DNA of 61,218 nucleotides, taken from Hyphomicrobiales bacterium. Lineage in GTDB: Bacteria; Pseudomonadota; Alphaproteobacteria; Rhizobiales; Beijerinckiaceae. The notes beneath the pieces are model-generated. The model did no database searches. It worked only from the letters and a program-made list of their open reading frames with translations, and was not told the DNA's origin. Both the position numbers and the translations under genes were made by a program. Shown here in pieces: positions 17,088 to 25,551 of this stretch; positions within the stretch are counted from its first letter, which is position 1, and every line of letters starts with the position of its first letter. The stretch spans positions 1 through 61,218 of the forward strand of contig JAPLOU010000067.1 in the NCBI GenBank assembly GCA_026400535.1, in the 5' to 3' direction.

Positions 17088-17120
17088 CGCCAAATGCGGA
17101 CACCTGTTCGGAATGCGAAC
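17087..17120. promoter_or_regulatory. Tandem palindromic operator, copy 1 of a window-wide motif
   Basis: GTTCGGAATGCGAAC at 17106-17120 is one base away from the perfect palindrome GTTCGCAATGCGAAC. A weaker copy, matching at 8 of 15 positions and keeping AATGCG-AC, starts at 17087, nineteen bases earlier. The same paired arrangement occurs near 27736 and 42187. Here the pair covers the predicted transcription start, a position suited to repression. Confidence 0.6.
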
Positions 17121-18266
17121 AAATTATCGGATGGCAGAGCCGGGCCGCAGCAGCGCGTCCGTGTCGGTTTGGTTATCAATCCGCTCGCGGGTCTGGGTGG
17201 AGCGGTCGGGCTGAAAGGCACGGACGGCGCGGCTGCCGAGCAGGCTCTGGCGCTTGGCGCGAGGCCGCAGTCGCACGCCCGTGCGGCCCGTGCGCTTGAG
17301 CGGTTGTCGGCGCTGAAGGACTGCATCGACCTGGTCTGTGCGGCGGGGGGGATGGGGGCCGATCTGGCAGCCTCGCTCGGCTTCAGCCACCGGACCCTCG
17401 GCTCGGCGGGGTCTGCCACGACGTCGCGCGACACGCGCGACGCGGCGGCCGCGATGGCTGAGGCCGGGGTCGGCCTGATCATCTTTGCGGGCGGCGACGG
17501 CACGGCGCGCGACGTCTTTGACGGGGCACCGGGCGTCGGGCTTCTTGGCGTGCCGACCGGCGTCAAGATGCATTCGGGCGTTTTCGGCGCGTCGCCTGAA
17601 GCGGCGGGCCAGGTCGCTGCGCTGGTCCTCGGCAGCGAGCCTGCACGGGTCGCGTGGCGCGAGGCCGAAATCATGGATATCGACGAGGAAGCGCTGCGCC
17701 TCGGCCATGTGGCGGCAAGGCTCTACGGCTATGCCCGCTCTCCGCACGAACGGATGGCCATGCAGAATTGCAAGACGCCGTCGCGCTGCGATGATGATCC
17801 GGCGCTGGACGCGCTGGCCCGGCGGATGGTCCGCGAGATGGACACGGGCGTCCTGCATGTGCTGGGCTGCGGTACCACGATGCGCAAGATCAAGCGACAG
17901 CTTGGCGGGGAGGGCACCTTGCTGGGCGTTGACGTTGCGCTGAATGGCCGTCTGATCGCGACCGATGTGGACGAGGCAAGGCTTCTGCGGCTCACAGGCG
18001 GCGTGCCGTTCAAGGTCATCACGAGTGTGACTGGCGGGCAGGGATTTGTCTTCGGCCGCGGCAACCAGCAGATCAGCGCGGCGGTCCTGCAGCGCGCGGG
18101 GCGCGAGAACGTCATGATCGTCACCAGCCAGAGCAAGCTGGTCATGCTCGATCCGCCATGCCTGCGCGTCGACACGGGTGACCGGCAGGTCGATGCGATG
18201 CTGGCCGGGTACATGCGGGTTCACACCGCCCCGGGCCACACCATGATGATGCGGATCGCCGCATGA
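17094..18266 (+). CDS. ATP-NAD kinase / AcoX-family protein
   Basis: About 390 residues of the diacylglycerol-kinase-like NAD kinase fold. GLVINPLAGLGG opens the domain, IIFAGGDGTARDV is the GGDGT nucleotide loop, and LGVPTGVKMHSGVF follows. Unlike housekeeping NadK, these AcoX-like proteins sit in catabolic operons and their exact substrate is not established. The ATG at 17094 is the only ATG in frame before the domain, but it overlaps the proposed operator and has no clear ribosome site. Some of the first 24 residues may therefore not be translated. Confidence 0.8.
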   Translation: MRTPVRNANKLSDGRAGPQQRVRVGLVINPLAGLGGAVGLKGTDGAAAEQALALGARPQSHARAARALERLSALKDCIDLVCAAGGMGADLAASLGFSHRTLGSAGSATTSRDTRDAAAAMAEAGVGLIIFAGGDGTARDVFDGAPGVGLLGVPTGVKMHSGVFGASPEAAGQVAALVLGSEPARVAWREAEIMDIDEEALRLGHVAARLYGYARSPHERMAMQNCKTPSRCDDDPALDALARRMVREMDTGVLHVLGCGTTMRKIKRQLGGEGTLLGVDVALNGRLIATDVDEARLLRLTGGVPFKVITSVTGGQGFVFGRGNQQISAAVLQRAGRENVMIVTSQSKLVMLDPPCLRVDTGDRQVDAMLAGYMRVHTAPGHTMMMRIAA

Positions 18267-18303
18267 CACCCCCCTTCCCGTGACGATGAGAGGAGCCGGC
18301 CCC

Positions 18304-19710
18304 GTGAGTCCGACCAACGCCATAGCCCATCCTTACATGGCCAATTCGGTGCCCGAGATCAAAGCGGCGATGCTGAAGGACATCGGCGCCAAGTCCATCG
18401 CCGAGCTGTTCGAGCAGATTCCGGCCGATCACCGCATGAAGAAGCCGCTGAAGCTGGCCCCCGGCATGCGCTCCGAGGCGGACCTCAAGAAGCATCTGGT
18501 CGGCCTGCTGCGCAAGAACAGCACATGCGAGACGCATCTGAGCTTTCTGGGCGCGGGGATCTGGCAGCATCATGTCCCGGCCATTTGCGACGAGATCGGC
18601 ACAAGGTCCGAGTTCCTGACCTCGGTCTGGGGCACGGCGATGTCGGATCACGGCCGCAACCAGGCCTGGTTCGAGTTCTGCGCCCAGCTTGGCGAACTGG
18701 TCGGCATGGAGTTCGTCGGCCTGCCCGTCTATTCCTGGGGCTGCGCCGCGGGCAACGCCATCCGGATGGCGGCCCGTATCACCGGGCGCTTGGAAGTGCT
18801 GGTTCCGGAGACGCTCTGCCCCGAGCGGCTCGCCGTGATCCGGCAATACTGCGAGCCCGCGGAGATGGCACGGCACATCAAGGTCGTGCCGGTCCGGCAT
18901 GACGCGAGGACCGGCCTGATCGACCTCAAGGATCTCAAGGCGCGCCTCTCGGACAGGACTGCCGCCGTCTATTTCGAGAACCCAGGCTACCTCGGCATGA
19001 TCGAGACCCAGGGAGCCGATATCGCGCGGATGGCGCGTGCGGCGGGCGCCGAGACCATTGTCGGTGTCGACCCGATCTCGCTGGGCGTGCTGGCCCCGCC
19101 GTCGGATTATGGCGCGGACATCGTCGTCGGGACGATCCAGACGCTCGGTGTGCATATGAGCGCCGGGGGCGGCGCGGGCGGCTTCATCGCCTCGCGGGAC
19201 GAGGAGGTCTACGCCCGCGAATACCCGACGCTGAACATCTCGATCACCGATACGACGCATCCCGGCGAGGTCGGGTTCGGCCTGACGCTGTTCCACCAGT
19301 CGTCCTACGGACTGCGTGAGGAGGGCAAGGACTGGACCGGAAACTCTGTCTATCTCACCGCCATCCAGAACGCGGTCTACATGTCGCTGCTGGGTCCCGA
19401 AGGCTTCCGTGAAATTGGCGAATTGATCATCGCGCGCGCCCACTACGCCGCCAGGCGGATCGGCGCGATCAAGGGCGTGTCGGTCAACTGGCCAGCCGGC
19501 TTCTTCAAGGAGTTTGTCGTCGACTTCTCCCGCACCGGCAAGACCGTGGCGAAAATCAATAAGGCACTGCTGAAGCGTGGAATCTTCGGAGGCAAGGACC
19601 TGTCGAAGGACTTCCCCAGGTTGGGCCAGAGCGCGCTCTATGCCGTCACTGAATGCCATGGCGCCGACGACATCGATCGTCTGGTCGCCGCCCTCAAGGA
19701 GATCCTGTGA
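18304..19710 (+). CDS. gcvPA: P-protein-like subunit 1 (GcvPA homologue, divergent)
   Basis: A 468-residue PLP-fold protein homologous to subunit 1 of two-part glycine decarboxylases: NSVPEIKAAMLKDIGAKSI opening, LSFLGAG, VDPISLGVLAPP, GADIVVGTIQTLGV and YMSLLGPEGFREI. Several motifs that are nearly invariant in true GcvPA are changed. The YTPYQPE-S-G-LQ stretch reads VWGTAMSDHGRNQ; the DGATA motif reads YSWGCAAG; REKATSNICTNQ is replaced by EEGKDWTGNSVYLTAIQ. The fold is clear, but glycine as substrate is doubtful. Start GTG at 18304 follows a GAGGAG site. It overlaps the next gene by one base. Confidence 0.85.
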   Translation: MSPTNAIAHPYMANSVPEIKAAMLKDIGAKSIAELFEQIPADHRMKKPLKLAPGMRSEADLKKHLVGLLRKNSTCETHLSFLGAGIWQHHVPAICDEIGTRSEFLTSVWGTAMSDHGRNQAWFEFCAQLGELVGMEFVGLPVYSWGCAAGNAIRMAARITGRLEVLVPETLCPERLAVIRQYCEPAEMARHIKVVPVRHDARTGLIDLKDLKARLSDRTAAVYFENPGYLGMIETQGADIARMARAAGAETIVGVDPISLGVLAPPSDYGADIVVGTIQTLGVHMSAGGGAGGFIASRDEEVYAREYPTLNISITDTTHPGEVGFGLTLFHQSSYGLREEGKDWTGNSVYLTAIQNAVYMSLLGPEGFREIGELIIARAHYAARRIGAIKGVSVNWPAGFFKEFVVDFSRTGKTVAKINKALLKRGIFGGKDLSKDFPRLGQSALYAVTECHGADDIDRLVAALKEIL

Positions 19711-21314
19711 TGAGGACGTCATCAAAAGCCTTGCCGACTGTGCGTGAAGTGCATCAGGCGCGCTGGAACGAGCCAGTCGTGATGGAGATGGGCGTCCCCG
19801 GCCGTCGCGGCGCGGTCTATTCCGCGCCGGAGGCGGTCGTCGAGAAGGCTGTCGGAAAGGCGGCCGATCTTGTGCCGGCCGCGATGCGCCGCAAAAACCG
19901 CCCTGCCTTGCCCGAAATGACCGAGCCGGATGTGCTGCGGCATTACCTGCACCTGTCGCAGATGGTTCACGGCATGATGGGCGTGAACCTGTTCGGCACC
20001 TGCACCATGAAATACAACCCGCGCATCTCGACCCATCTGACGCTCCGCCCCGAACTGGCGACGCTCCATCCCTACCAGCCCGAGGAAACCCTTCAGGGTC
20101 TGCTGGAGATCGTGCACAGCTTCGACCTCATCCTGCGCGAACTGTCGGGCATGGATCAGTTCGTATTTCAGGCGGCCGGCGGCGCGGGCGCGGCCTATAT
20201 CCATGCCTGCATCACGCGCGGCTACTTCCAGGCGAAGGGCGAACTGGCGCAGCGCAACGAGATCATCTCGACGATCCAGACCCATCCGTGCAATCAGGCC
20301 ACGGCGGCCACAGCCGGCTTCAACGTCATCACGCTGCCGTTGGAGGAGAACGGCTATCCCTCGATCGAGGCCTTGAAAGGCGCCCTGTCGAACCGCACCG
20401 CCGCGCTGATGGTCAACAATCCGGACGACATGGGCGTCTACAATCCGCAGATCAAGGACTGGGTGAAGCTGGTCAAGAAGGCTGGCGCGCTGGCTTTCTA
20501 TGACCACGCCAACTTCAACGGCGTGATGAGCAAGATCAGGGCGCGCGAACTGGGCTTCGACGCCTGCATGTTCATGCTGCACAAGACCTTCGGCGGTCCC
20601 AAGGGCGGCGGTGGTCCAGCGGTCGGGGCCTATGGCTGCAGCGCCGAGCTGGAACCCTTCCTGCCAAAGCCCATCGTGCGGCTTGACGACAAGACGGGCC
20701 GCTACCGTCTTGATGCCGACCGCAAGCTCAGCGTCGGCAAGGTGCGTGAATACTTCGGCAATCTGCAGGTGGTGTTCTATGCCTATGCTTGGGCGCGGGC
20801 GATGGGAGGCGACGGCATCAAGGAGGCGTCCGATCTTGCGGTGCTCGCCAACAACTACATGGAGAAGAAACTTCTTGCGATCCCGGGTGTGTTCAAGTCG
20901 CAGCCGCAGATGACCATGCATCGCATGGAGATGACGCGCTACGGGCTTGGACCTCTCAAGGAGGAAACCGGCATCGGCATCGTCGAGGTTGGTGCGCGCA
21001 TGACCGATTATGGCGTCGACAGCCCGTGGCTGAGCCACGAGCCGTGGGTCGTGCCGGAGCCTTTCACGCCCGAGCCTGGCGAATTGTGGTCCAAGGAGGA
21101 TATCGACTACTGGATCGCGGCTCTGGCCAAGGTTTGCGAGGAGGCCCGCACGAACCCTGATCTGGTCCGGACGGCCCCGCACAACGCCGCAATTCACGCG
21201 ATCAACGGCGCGCGGCTTGATGATCCGGCCTGGTGGGCCACGACCTGGCGGGCCTACAAGCGCAAGCAGGCGCCCGCCGCCAGGGCGAGCGGAAAGGCTT
21301 CGGCCAGCCGATGA
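19710..21314 (+). CDS. gcvPB: P-protein-like subunit 2 (GcvPB homologue, divergent)
   Basis: A 534-residue catalytic partner of the previous protein. GTCTMKYNPRI, HPYQPEETLQGLLEIV and a PLP lysine (Lys292) in LHKTFGGPKGGGGPA are present. In genuine GcvPB the latter reads HKTF-x-x-PHGGGGPG and the pocket reads HGTNPASA; here they are HKTFGGPKGGGGPA and HPCNQATA, and the YDGAN motif is YDHAN. Active-site changes in both subunits point to a different amino-acid substrate. No H-, T- or L-protein gene is nearby. The ATG at 19710 overlaps the upstream stop. The tail after about residue 500 is basic and low in complexity. Confidence 0.87.
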   Translation: MRTSSKALPTVREVHQARWNEPVVMEMGVPGRRGAVYSAPEAVVEKAVGKAADLVPAAMRRKNRPALPEMTEPDVLRHYLHLSQMVHGMMGVNLFGTCTMKYNPRISTHLTLRPELATLHPYQPEETLQGLLEIVHSFDLILRELSGMDQFVFQAAGGAGAAYIHACITRGYFQAKGELAQRNEIISTIQTHPCNQATAATAGFNVITLPLEENGYPSIEALKGALSNRTAALMVNNPDDMGVYNPQIKDWVKLVKKAGALAFYDHANFNGVMSKIRARELGFDACMFMLHKTFGGPKGGGGPAVGAYGCSAELEPFLPKPIVRLDDKTGRYRLDADRKLSVGKVREYFGNLQVVFYAYAWARAMGGDGIKEASDLAVLANNYMEKKLLAIPGVFKSQPQMTMHRMEMTRYGLGPLKEETGIGIVEVGARMTDYGVDSPWLSHEPWVVPEPFTPEPGELWSKEDIDYWIAALAKVCEEARTNPDLVRTAPHNAAIHAINGARLDDPAWWATTWRAYKRKQAPAARASGKASASR

Positions 21315-21351
21315 GACAGGGCGTGATGATCGAGCTTACGGGACGACGGCC

Positions 21352-21996
21352 ATGGCTCTGACGATCTACGGCGCGGCCCGGACCCGGACATCGCGCGTGC
21401 TCTGGATGGCAGAGGAACTTGGCGTCCCCTACCGGCACGAGAAGCTCGCGCCGCAGAAGGGCGAGACCCGGACCGCTGCCTTTCTGGCGCTGAACCCGAT
21501 GGGACGCGTGCCGGCGATCGATGATGATGGCCTGATCGTCTGGGAATCGCTGGCGATCAACCTTCATCTGGCGCGGAAGTACGGTGCAGCAGCCTCCGCT
21601 GGCGGGCCCGCGCTGGGACCGCGCGATCTCGGCGAAGAGGCGCTGATGACCCAGTGGACGCTCTGGACGGCGACGGAGTTCGAGCCGGGCGCCCATGATG
21701 TGGTTGTCCAGACCATCAACCTGCCCGAAGACCAGCGCGACGCGGCCAAACGCGATCTGGCGCTCGCCGCCCTGGCGCGGCCGCTTGGAGCGTTGAACAC
21801 GGCTCTCGGGCTTGGCGGCGGCCATCTCGTCGGCGGCCGCTTTACCGTGGCCGATCTCAACGCCGCCTGCGCGGCCTTCTATCTGCGGGCCGTGCCGCAC
21901 GCGTTCGCGGCCTGTCCGAACGTGGCCGGCTGGTACGCGGCGACCACCGCCCGTCCGGCCTTTCAGCGCATGCTGGCCTTGAGGGACGCGGGGTGA
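21352..21996 (+). CDS. Glutathione S-transferase family protein
   Basis: A 214-residue two-domain GST. The thioredoxin-like N-terminal half shows LTIYGAARTRTSRVLWMAEE with the active-site Ser/Thr region, the cis-proline NPMGRVPAI, and ESLAINLHLARKY, which binds the gamma-glutamyl group. The helical C-terminal half contains GGRFTVADLNAA. It may isomerise, dehalogenate or protect against a reactive intermediate of the pathway. The next gene starts within its stop (GTGA), while 37 bp separate it from the P-protein subunit. An upstream open frame from 21217 is not used. Confidence 0.88.
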   Translation: MALTIYGAARTRTSRVLWMAEELGVPYRHEKLAPQKGETRTAAFLALNPMGRVPAIDDDGLIVWESLAINLHLARKYGAAASAGGPALGPRDLGEEALMTQWTLWTATEFEPGAHDVVVQTINLPEDQRDAAKRDLALAALARPLGALNTALGLGGGHLVGGRFTVADLNAACAAFYLRAVPHAFAACPNVAGWYAATTARPAFQRMLALRDAG

Positions 21997-22904
21997 CCCT
22001 CCCGCCGGACCCGCCGCATCTGTGGCCCGAGGAACGCTGGCGATCGCTGGTGGGTCGCATTCGCGCCGGTCGCAGGTTGCGCCCTGCGGCTTGGAAGGAT
22101 GGCGCGCGCTGCGCCGTGGCGCTGTCCTTCGATGCGGACCACGAGACCTTCGAGATGGGCCTTGGCGGTCAGGCCATGGGCCGGCTGGCCTGGGGTGAGT
22201 TCGGACGCCGGGTCGGCGTGCCCCGCATCCTGGCCCTCCTGAAGCGGCATGACGTACCCGCCACCTTCTTCATCCCGGCGGTGTCTGCCCTGATCGACCC
22301 GGACGAGCCGCGCCGCATCGCCGCGGAAGGCCATGAGATCGGCGTGCACGGCTGGATTCATGAGAACAATTCGCTCCTGCCCTACGAGGTCGAGCGCGAT
22401 CTGATGCTGCGCGCCCGCGAGACGTTGGCCCGGCTGTCCGGTCAGGAGCCGGTCGGCCTTCGCTCGGCCAACTGGGACACCTCGCCCAACACGGTGCGCA
22501 TCGTGAAGGAGATGGGTCTGGTCTATGACTCGTCCCTGATGGCGGATGAGGAACCCTATGAACTGCTGCTGGATGGTGTTCCAACAGGTCTCGTCGAGGT
22601 TCCGGTCGAATGGTTGCGCGATGACGCCGTTTACTTCCTCTTCAACCGTAATCCGGCCACCCGCCCTTACACCGCGCCTGCCGACGTGCTGGAGATTTTC
22701 CGGCGCGAGTTCGATGCCGCCTATGACGAGGGCACGGTGTTCCAACTGGTGATGCATCCTTTCGTGATCGGCTACCGTTCGCGGATATGGATCCTCGATG
22801 AAATGATCCGCCATGCACGGTCCCGGCCCGGAGTCTGGTTCGCCAGCCATGCCGAGGTCGCCGCCTATGCGCGAGACCACGCCGTCGCGGAGGCTGCATC
22901 GTGA
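21993..22904 (+). CDS. Polysaccharide-deacetylase-family hydrolase
   Basis: A 303-residue NodB-homology protein. It keeps ALSFDADHETFEM (catalytic/metal Asp region), IPAVSALI, HEIGVHGWIHENN and RSANWDTSPNT, resembling HpPgdA-type deacetylases and related amide hydrolases with no signal peptide. It is therefore probably a cytoplasmic C-N hydrolase acting on a small metabolite rather than on cell wall. GTG start at 21993 overlaps the GST stop; the gene ends in a further GTGA overlap. Confidence 0.85.
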   Translation: MTLPPDPPHLWPEERWRSLVGRIRAGRRLRPAAWKDGARCAVALSFDADHETFEMGLGGQAMGRLAWGEFGRRVGVPRILALLKRHDVPATFFIPAVSALIDPDEPRRIAAEGHEIGVHGWIHENNSLLPYEVERDLMLRARETLARLSGQEPVGLRSANWDTSPNTVRIVKEMGLVYDSSLMADEEPYELLLDGVPTGLVEVPVEWLRDDAVYFLFNRNPATRPYTAPADVLEIFRREFDAAYDEGTVFQLVMHPFVIGYRSRIWILDEMIRHARSRPGVWFASHAEVAAYARDHAVAEAAS

Positions 22905-23869
22905 ACGGGGATAGCCAGGCGTCCATCGCCGTGGTCGGGGCCGGTTCGATCGGCGTGGCCTGGGCCATTGTCTTTGCGCGCGGCGGCCACGACGTGCGCC
23001 TGCAGGATCCTGACGCCGAGCGCCGCAAGCGGGCCCCGGCCGAGATCGCCCAGCGGCTCGAAGCCCTTGCGGCCGCGGGCCTCATCGATGAGCCGCCCGC
23101 CGCGCTCGCGAAGCGCATCACGCTGCATGCCGACCTTGGCGAGGCCCTTGCTGGCGTGGCGCATGTGCAGGAAAACGCGCCGGAGCGACTGGAGATCAAG
23201 AAGGACCTGTTTGCGGCGTTTGCACGTCTTGCACCACCCGATGCGGTCCTGGCCTCGTCATCGTCGGCGATCACTGCCTCCAACTTTGCGCCGGCGGACA
23301 GTGCGCGATCGCGCTGTCTGGTGGTGCATCCCGGAAACCCGCCCTTCCTGATCCCGGTGGTCGAACTGGTTCCGGCGCCGTTCACGGCGAATTCAGTGGT
23401 CGAGCAATGCCGCGAGCGGCTCGGCCGTTGCGGCATGAGACCAGTGCTGGTATCCCGCGAGGTGGAGGGCTTCGTCTTCAACCGCCTGCAGGGCGCGATG
23501 CTGCGCGAGGCCTATTGCCTCGTCCGCGACGGGGTGATCGGCGTGGAAGATCTTGACACCGTGGTGCGTGACGGCCTCGGCCTGCGCTGGGGCGTGATTG
23601 GCCCGTTCGAGACCGCCGATCTCAACACCCGCGGCGGCGTGGGCTCGCACGCTAAGAAAATGGGTCCGGCTTATGCCCGCATGGGCGCGGAACGGGGCCA
23701 GAACGATCCATGGACGGAGCCGCTGGTGGCGCGCGTCGCCGCAGAACGCCGTGCGCTTCTGCCGCTGGAGCAATGGCAGGCGCGCGTGGAGTGGCGCGAC
23801 CGAGCCCTCATGGCTTTGGTCGTCGCAAAACAGAGCTTGCCGCCCTTCGAGCCGGAGAAGGGGCAGTGA
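22901..23869 (+). CDS. 3-hydroxyacyl-CoA dehydrogenase family oxidoreductase
   Basis: A 322-residue NAD-dependent dehydrogenase. AVVGAGSIGVAWAIVFARGGHDV is the dinucleotide fold; ASSSSAI, HPGNPPFLIPVVELVP and EGFVFNRLQGAMLREA belong to the substrate side. The single-domain-pair size and HPGNPP motif match the lambda-crystallin, L-gulonate and carnitine dehydrogenase branch rather than fatty-acid beta-oxidation enzymes. It likely oxidises a beta-hydroxy acid or similar. GTG start at 22901 by overlap. Confidence 0.88.
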   Translation: MNGDSQASIAVVGAGSIGVAWAIVFARGGHDVRLQDPDAERRKRAPAEIAQRLEALAAAGLIDEPPAALAKRITLHADLGEALAGVAHVQENAPERLEIKKDLFAAFARLAPPDAVLASSSSAITASNFAPADSARSRCLVVHPGNPPFLIPVVELVPAPFTANSVVEQCRERLGRCGMRPVLVSREVEGFVFNRLQGAMLREAYCLVRDGVIGVEDLDTVVRDGLGLRWGVIGPFETADLNTRGGVGSHAKKMGPAYARMGAERGQNDPWTEPLVARVAAERRALLPLEQWQARVEWRDRALMALVVAKQSLPPFEPEKGQ

Positions 23870-25551
23870 GCGATCGACTGACCATCACCTTCGAGGGCCG
23901 CAAGGTCGGCGCGCATCCCGGCCAGAGCCTCGGAGCGGCGCTTGCGGCCAGCGGCGAACTCGCCCTGCGCCAAACGGCAGGGGGTGATTGCCGCGGGATG
24001 TTTTGCGGCATGGGTGTCTGTCAGGACTGTCTGGTGACGGTCGACGGCGCACCCAACCAGCGGGCCTGCATGGTCAAGGCGGCCGATGGCATGGTAGTGC
24101 GCCGGCAGGCGGCACCCGGTGAGACGCCGCCTGCGCGGATGGGTGCCGCGCCGATCCTGTTCGAGAACCTCCAGACGGTCACTGCGGATGTGCTGGTGAT
24201 CGGAGGCGGGGCAGGGGGGCTGAGCGCTGCCCTGGCCGCGCGCTCCTGCGGCCTTGACGTGCTGCTCCTCGACGAGCGGCAGACGGAGGGCGGGCAATAC
24301 TACAAGCAGCCCTCCGCGGCCCTGAAGGCTGAACCGCTCGACCGCCAACAGCGCGACGGGGCGGCCCTGCGTCAGCGTTGCGAAGGCGCCGGCGTGCGGA
24401 TCATCGATGGTGCCGAGACATTCGCCGCGCTTGATGCAGGCTCCGTGATGGCGACCCATGCCGGCCGCACGGCAGTTTACCGCGCACGGGCGATGGTGAT
24501 CGCCACCGGCGCCTATGAACGGGCCGTGCCAATTCCCGGCTGGACGCTGCCGGGCGTGATGACGACCGGGGCCCTCCAGACCCTTTGGCGCAGCCACCGT
24601 GCCTTGCCCGGCCACCGCATCCTGATCGCCGGCAATGGACCGCTGAACCTGCAGGTGGCCTGCGAAGTCATGGCTGCCGGGGCCGACGTGGTGGCGGTTG
24701 CGGAGGCTGCCGCGCTGTTCGCACCTGCCCGTGCCGGAGCCGCGTTGCGCATGGCGTTGCACGATCCATCGTTGACGGCGGCCGGGCTTGCGCTGATGGC
24801 GCGCGCCCGGCGTGGCGGCGCAAGTTTGCGATTTGGCCAGGTTGCGCGCGCCATCTCAGCGGTCAAAGGCGGGCTTGAGGTCGAACTCGGCAGCGCGACG
24901 GGCGGTCACGGCGAACGCTTCGTCGTCGATGTGGTGGCGCTGGGCTACGGCTTCCAGCCATCGAACGAACTGCTGCGGGCCCTCGGCGCCCGGCATGACC
25001 ATGATCCCGGCATCCGCGCCCTGCGCACGGTGCGCACGCGGGAGTGCGAAACAACCGTGCCGAACCTGTTCGCTGTCGGCGACGCGTGCGGCCTCGGCGG
25101 GGCTCTGGCCGCTCTCGAGGAAGGAGAGATTGCCGGCCTGGCGATTGCGGAAAGACTGGGCGCTCGGTCACCCGCAGGCGTGTCCACGAATGCAGCACAT
25201 CGCCGCCTCGAAGGCCATCGCCGGTTTCAGGCGGCCCTCTGGCGCCTCTATGACGCCCCGTCGCCGGGGCTATCGCTGGCGGACGATGCAACGCTGATCT
25301 GCCGTTGCGAAGAGGTCAGCAAGGCCGCCTTATTGGCCGCGATGGCCGACGGCGAACCGTCGATCGGCGCGGTGAAGCGGCGGACCCGCGCGGGCATGGG
25401 GCGCTGCCAGGGCCGCTATTGCGGACCGTTGATCGCGGCGCATCTGGCGGAGGAGACCGGGCGGCCACTGGATGAACGCGCACTGTTCGCGCCGCGTGCG
25501 CCCGTCAAGCCGGTGACGATTTCCGATCTGGTCGGTGGGTCGCCCCCATGA
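23866..25551 (+). CDS. Fused 2Fe-2S / FAD / BFD oxidoreductase, opine-oxidase alpha type
   Basis: A 561-residue three-part flavoprotein. Residues 1-90 are a small ferredoxin-like domain with ligands FCGMGVCQDC and RAC. Residues 105-430 are an FAD/NAD-type pyridine-nucleotide-disulfide fold beginning VIGGGAGGLSAALAA. The C-terminal part is a BFD-like domain with CRCEEVS and GRCQGRYC. This layout is that of the alpha (plus fused gamma) subunit of octopine/nopaline oxidases, hydrogen-cyanide synthase HcnAB and D-hydroxyproline dehydrogenase. Its beta partner is the next gene. GTG at 23866 is the start; an open frame from 23710 is irrelevant. Confidence 0.88.
   Translation: MSDRLTITFEGRKVGAHPGQSLGAALAASGELALRQTAGGDCRGMFCGMGVCQDCLVTVDGAPNQRACMVKAADGMVVRRQAAPGETPPARMGAAPILFENLQTVTADVLVIGGGAGGLSAALAARSCGLDVLLLDERQTEGGQYYKQPSAALKAEPLDRQQRDGAALRQRCEGAGVRIIDGAETFAALDAGSVMATHAGRTAVYRARAMVIATGAYERAVPIPGWTLPGVMTTGALQTLWRSHRALPGHRILIAGNGPLNLQVACEVMAAGADVVAVAEAAALFAPARAGAALRMALHDPSLTAAGLALMARARRGGASLRFGQVARAISAVKGGLEVELGSATGGHGERFVVDVVALGYGFQPSNELLRALGARHDHDPGIRALRTVRTRECETTVPNLFAVGDACGLGGALAALEEGEIAGLAIAERLGARSPAGVSTNAAHRRLEGHRRFQAALWRLYDAPSPGLSLADDATLICRCEEVSKAALLAAMADGEPSIGAVKRRTRAGMGRCQGRYCGPLIAAHLAEETGRPLDERALFAPRAPVKPVTISDLVGGSPP

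Noticed and set aside
17124..19725. Long minus-strand open frames (399 and 527 residues) opposite the NAD-kinase and P-protein genes
   Set aside because: Low-complexity shadow translations; the plus-strand genes have clear family motifs and coupled starts.
19722..21197. A 491-residue minus-strand open frame opposite the second P-protein subunit
   Set aside because: No recognisable motif and a composition typical of antisense frames in GC-rich genes.
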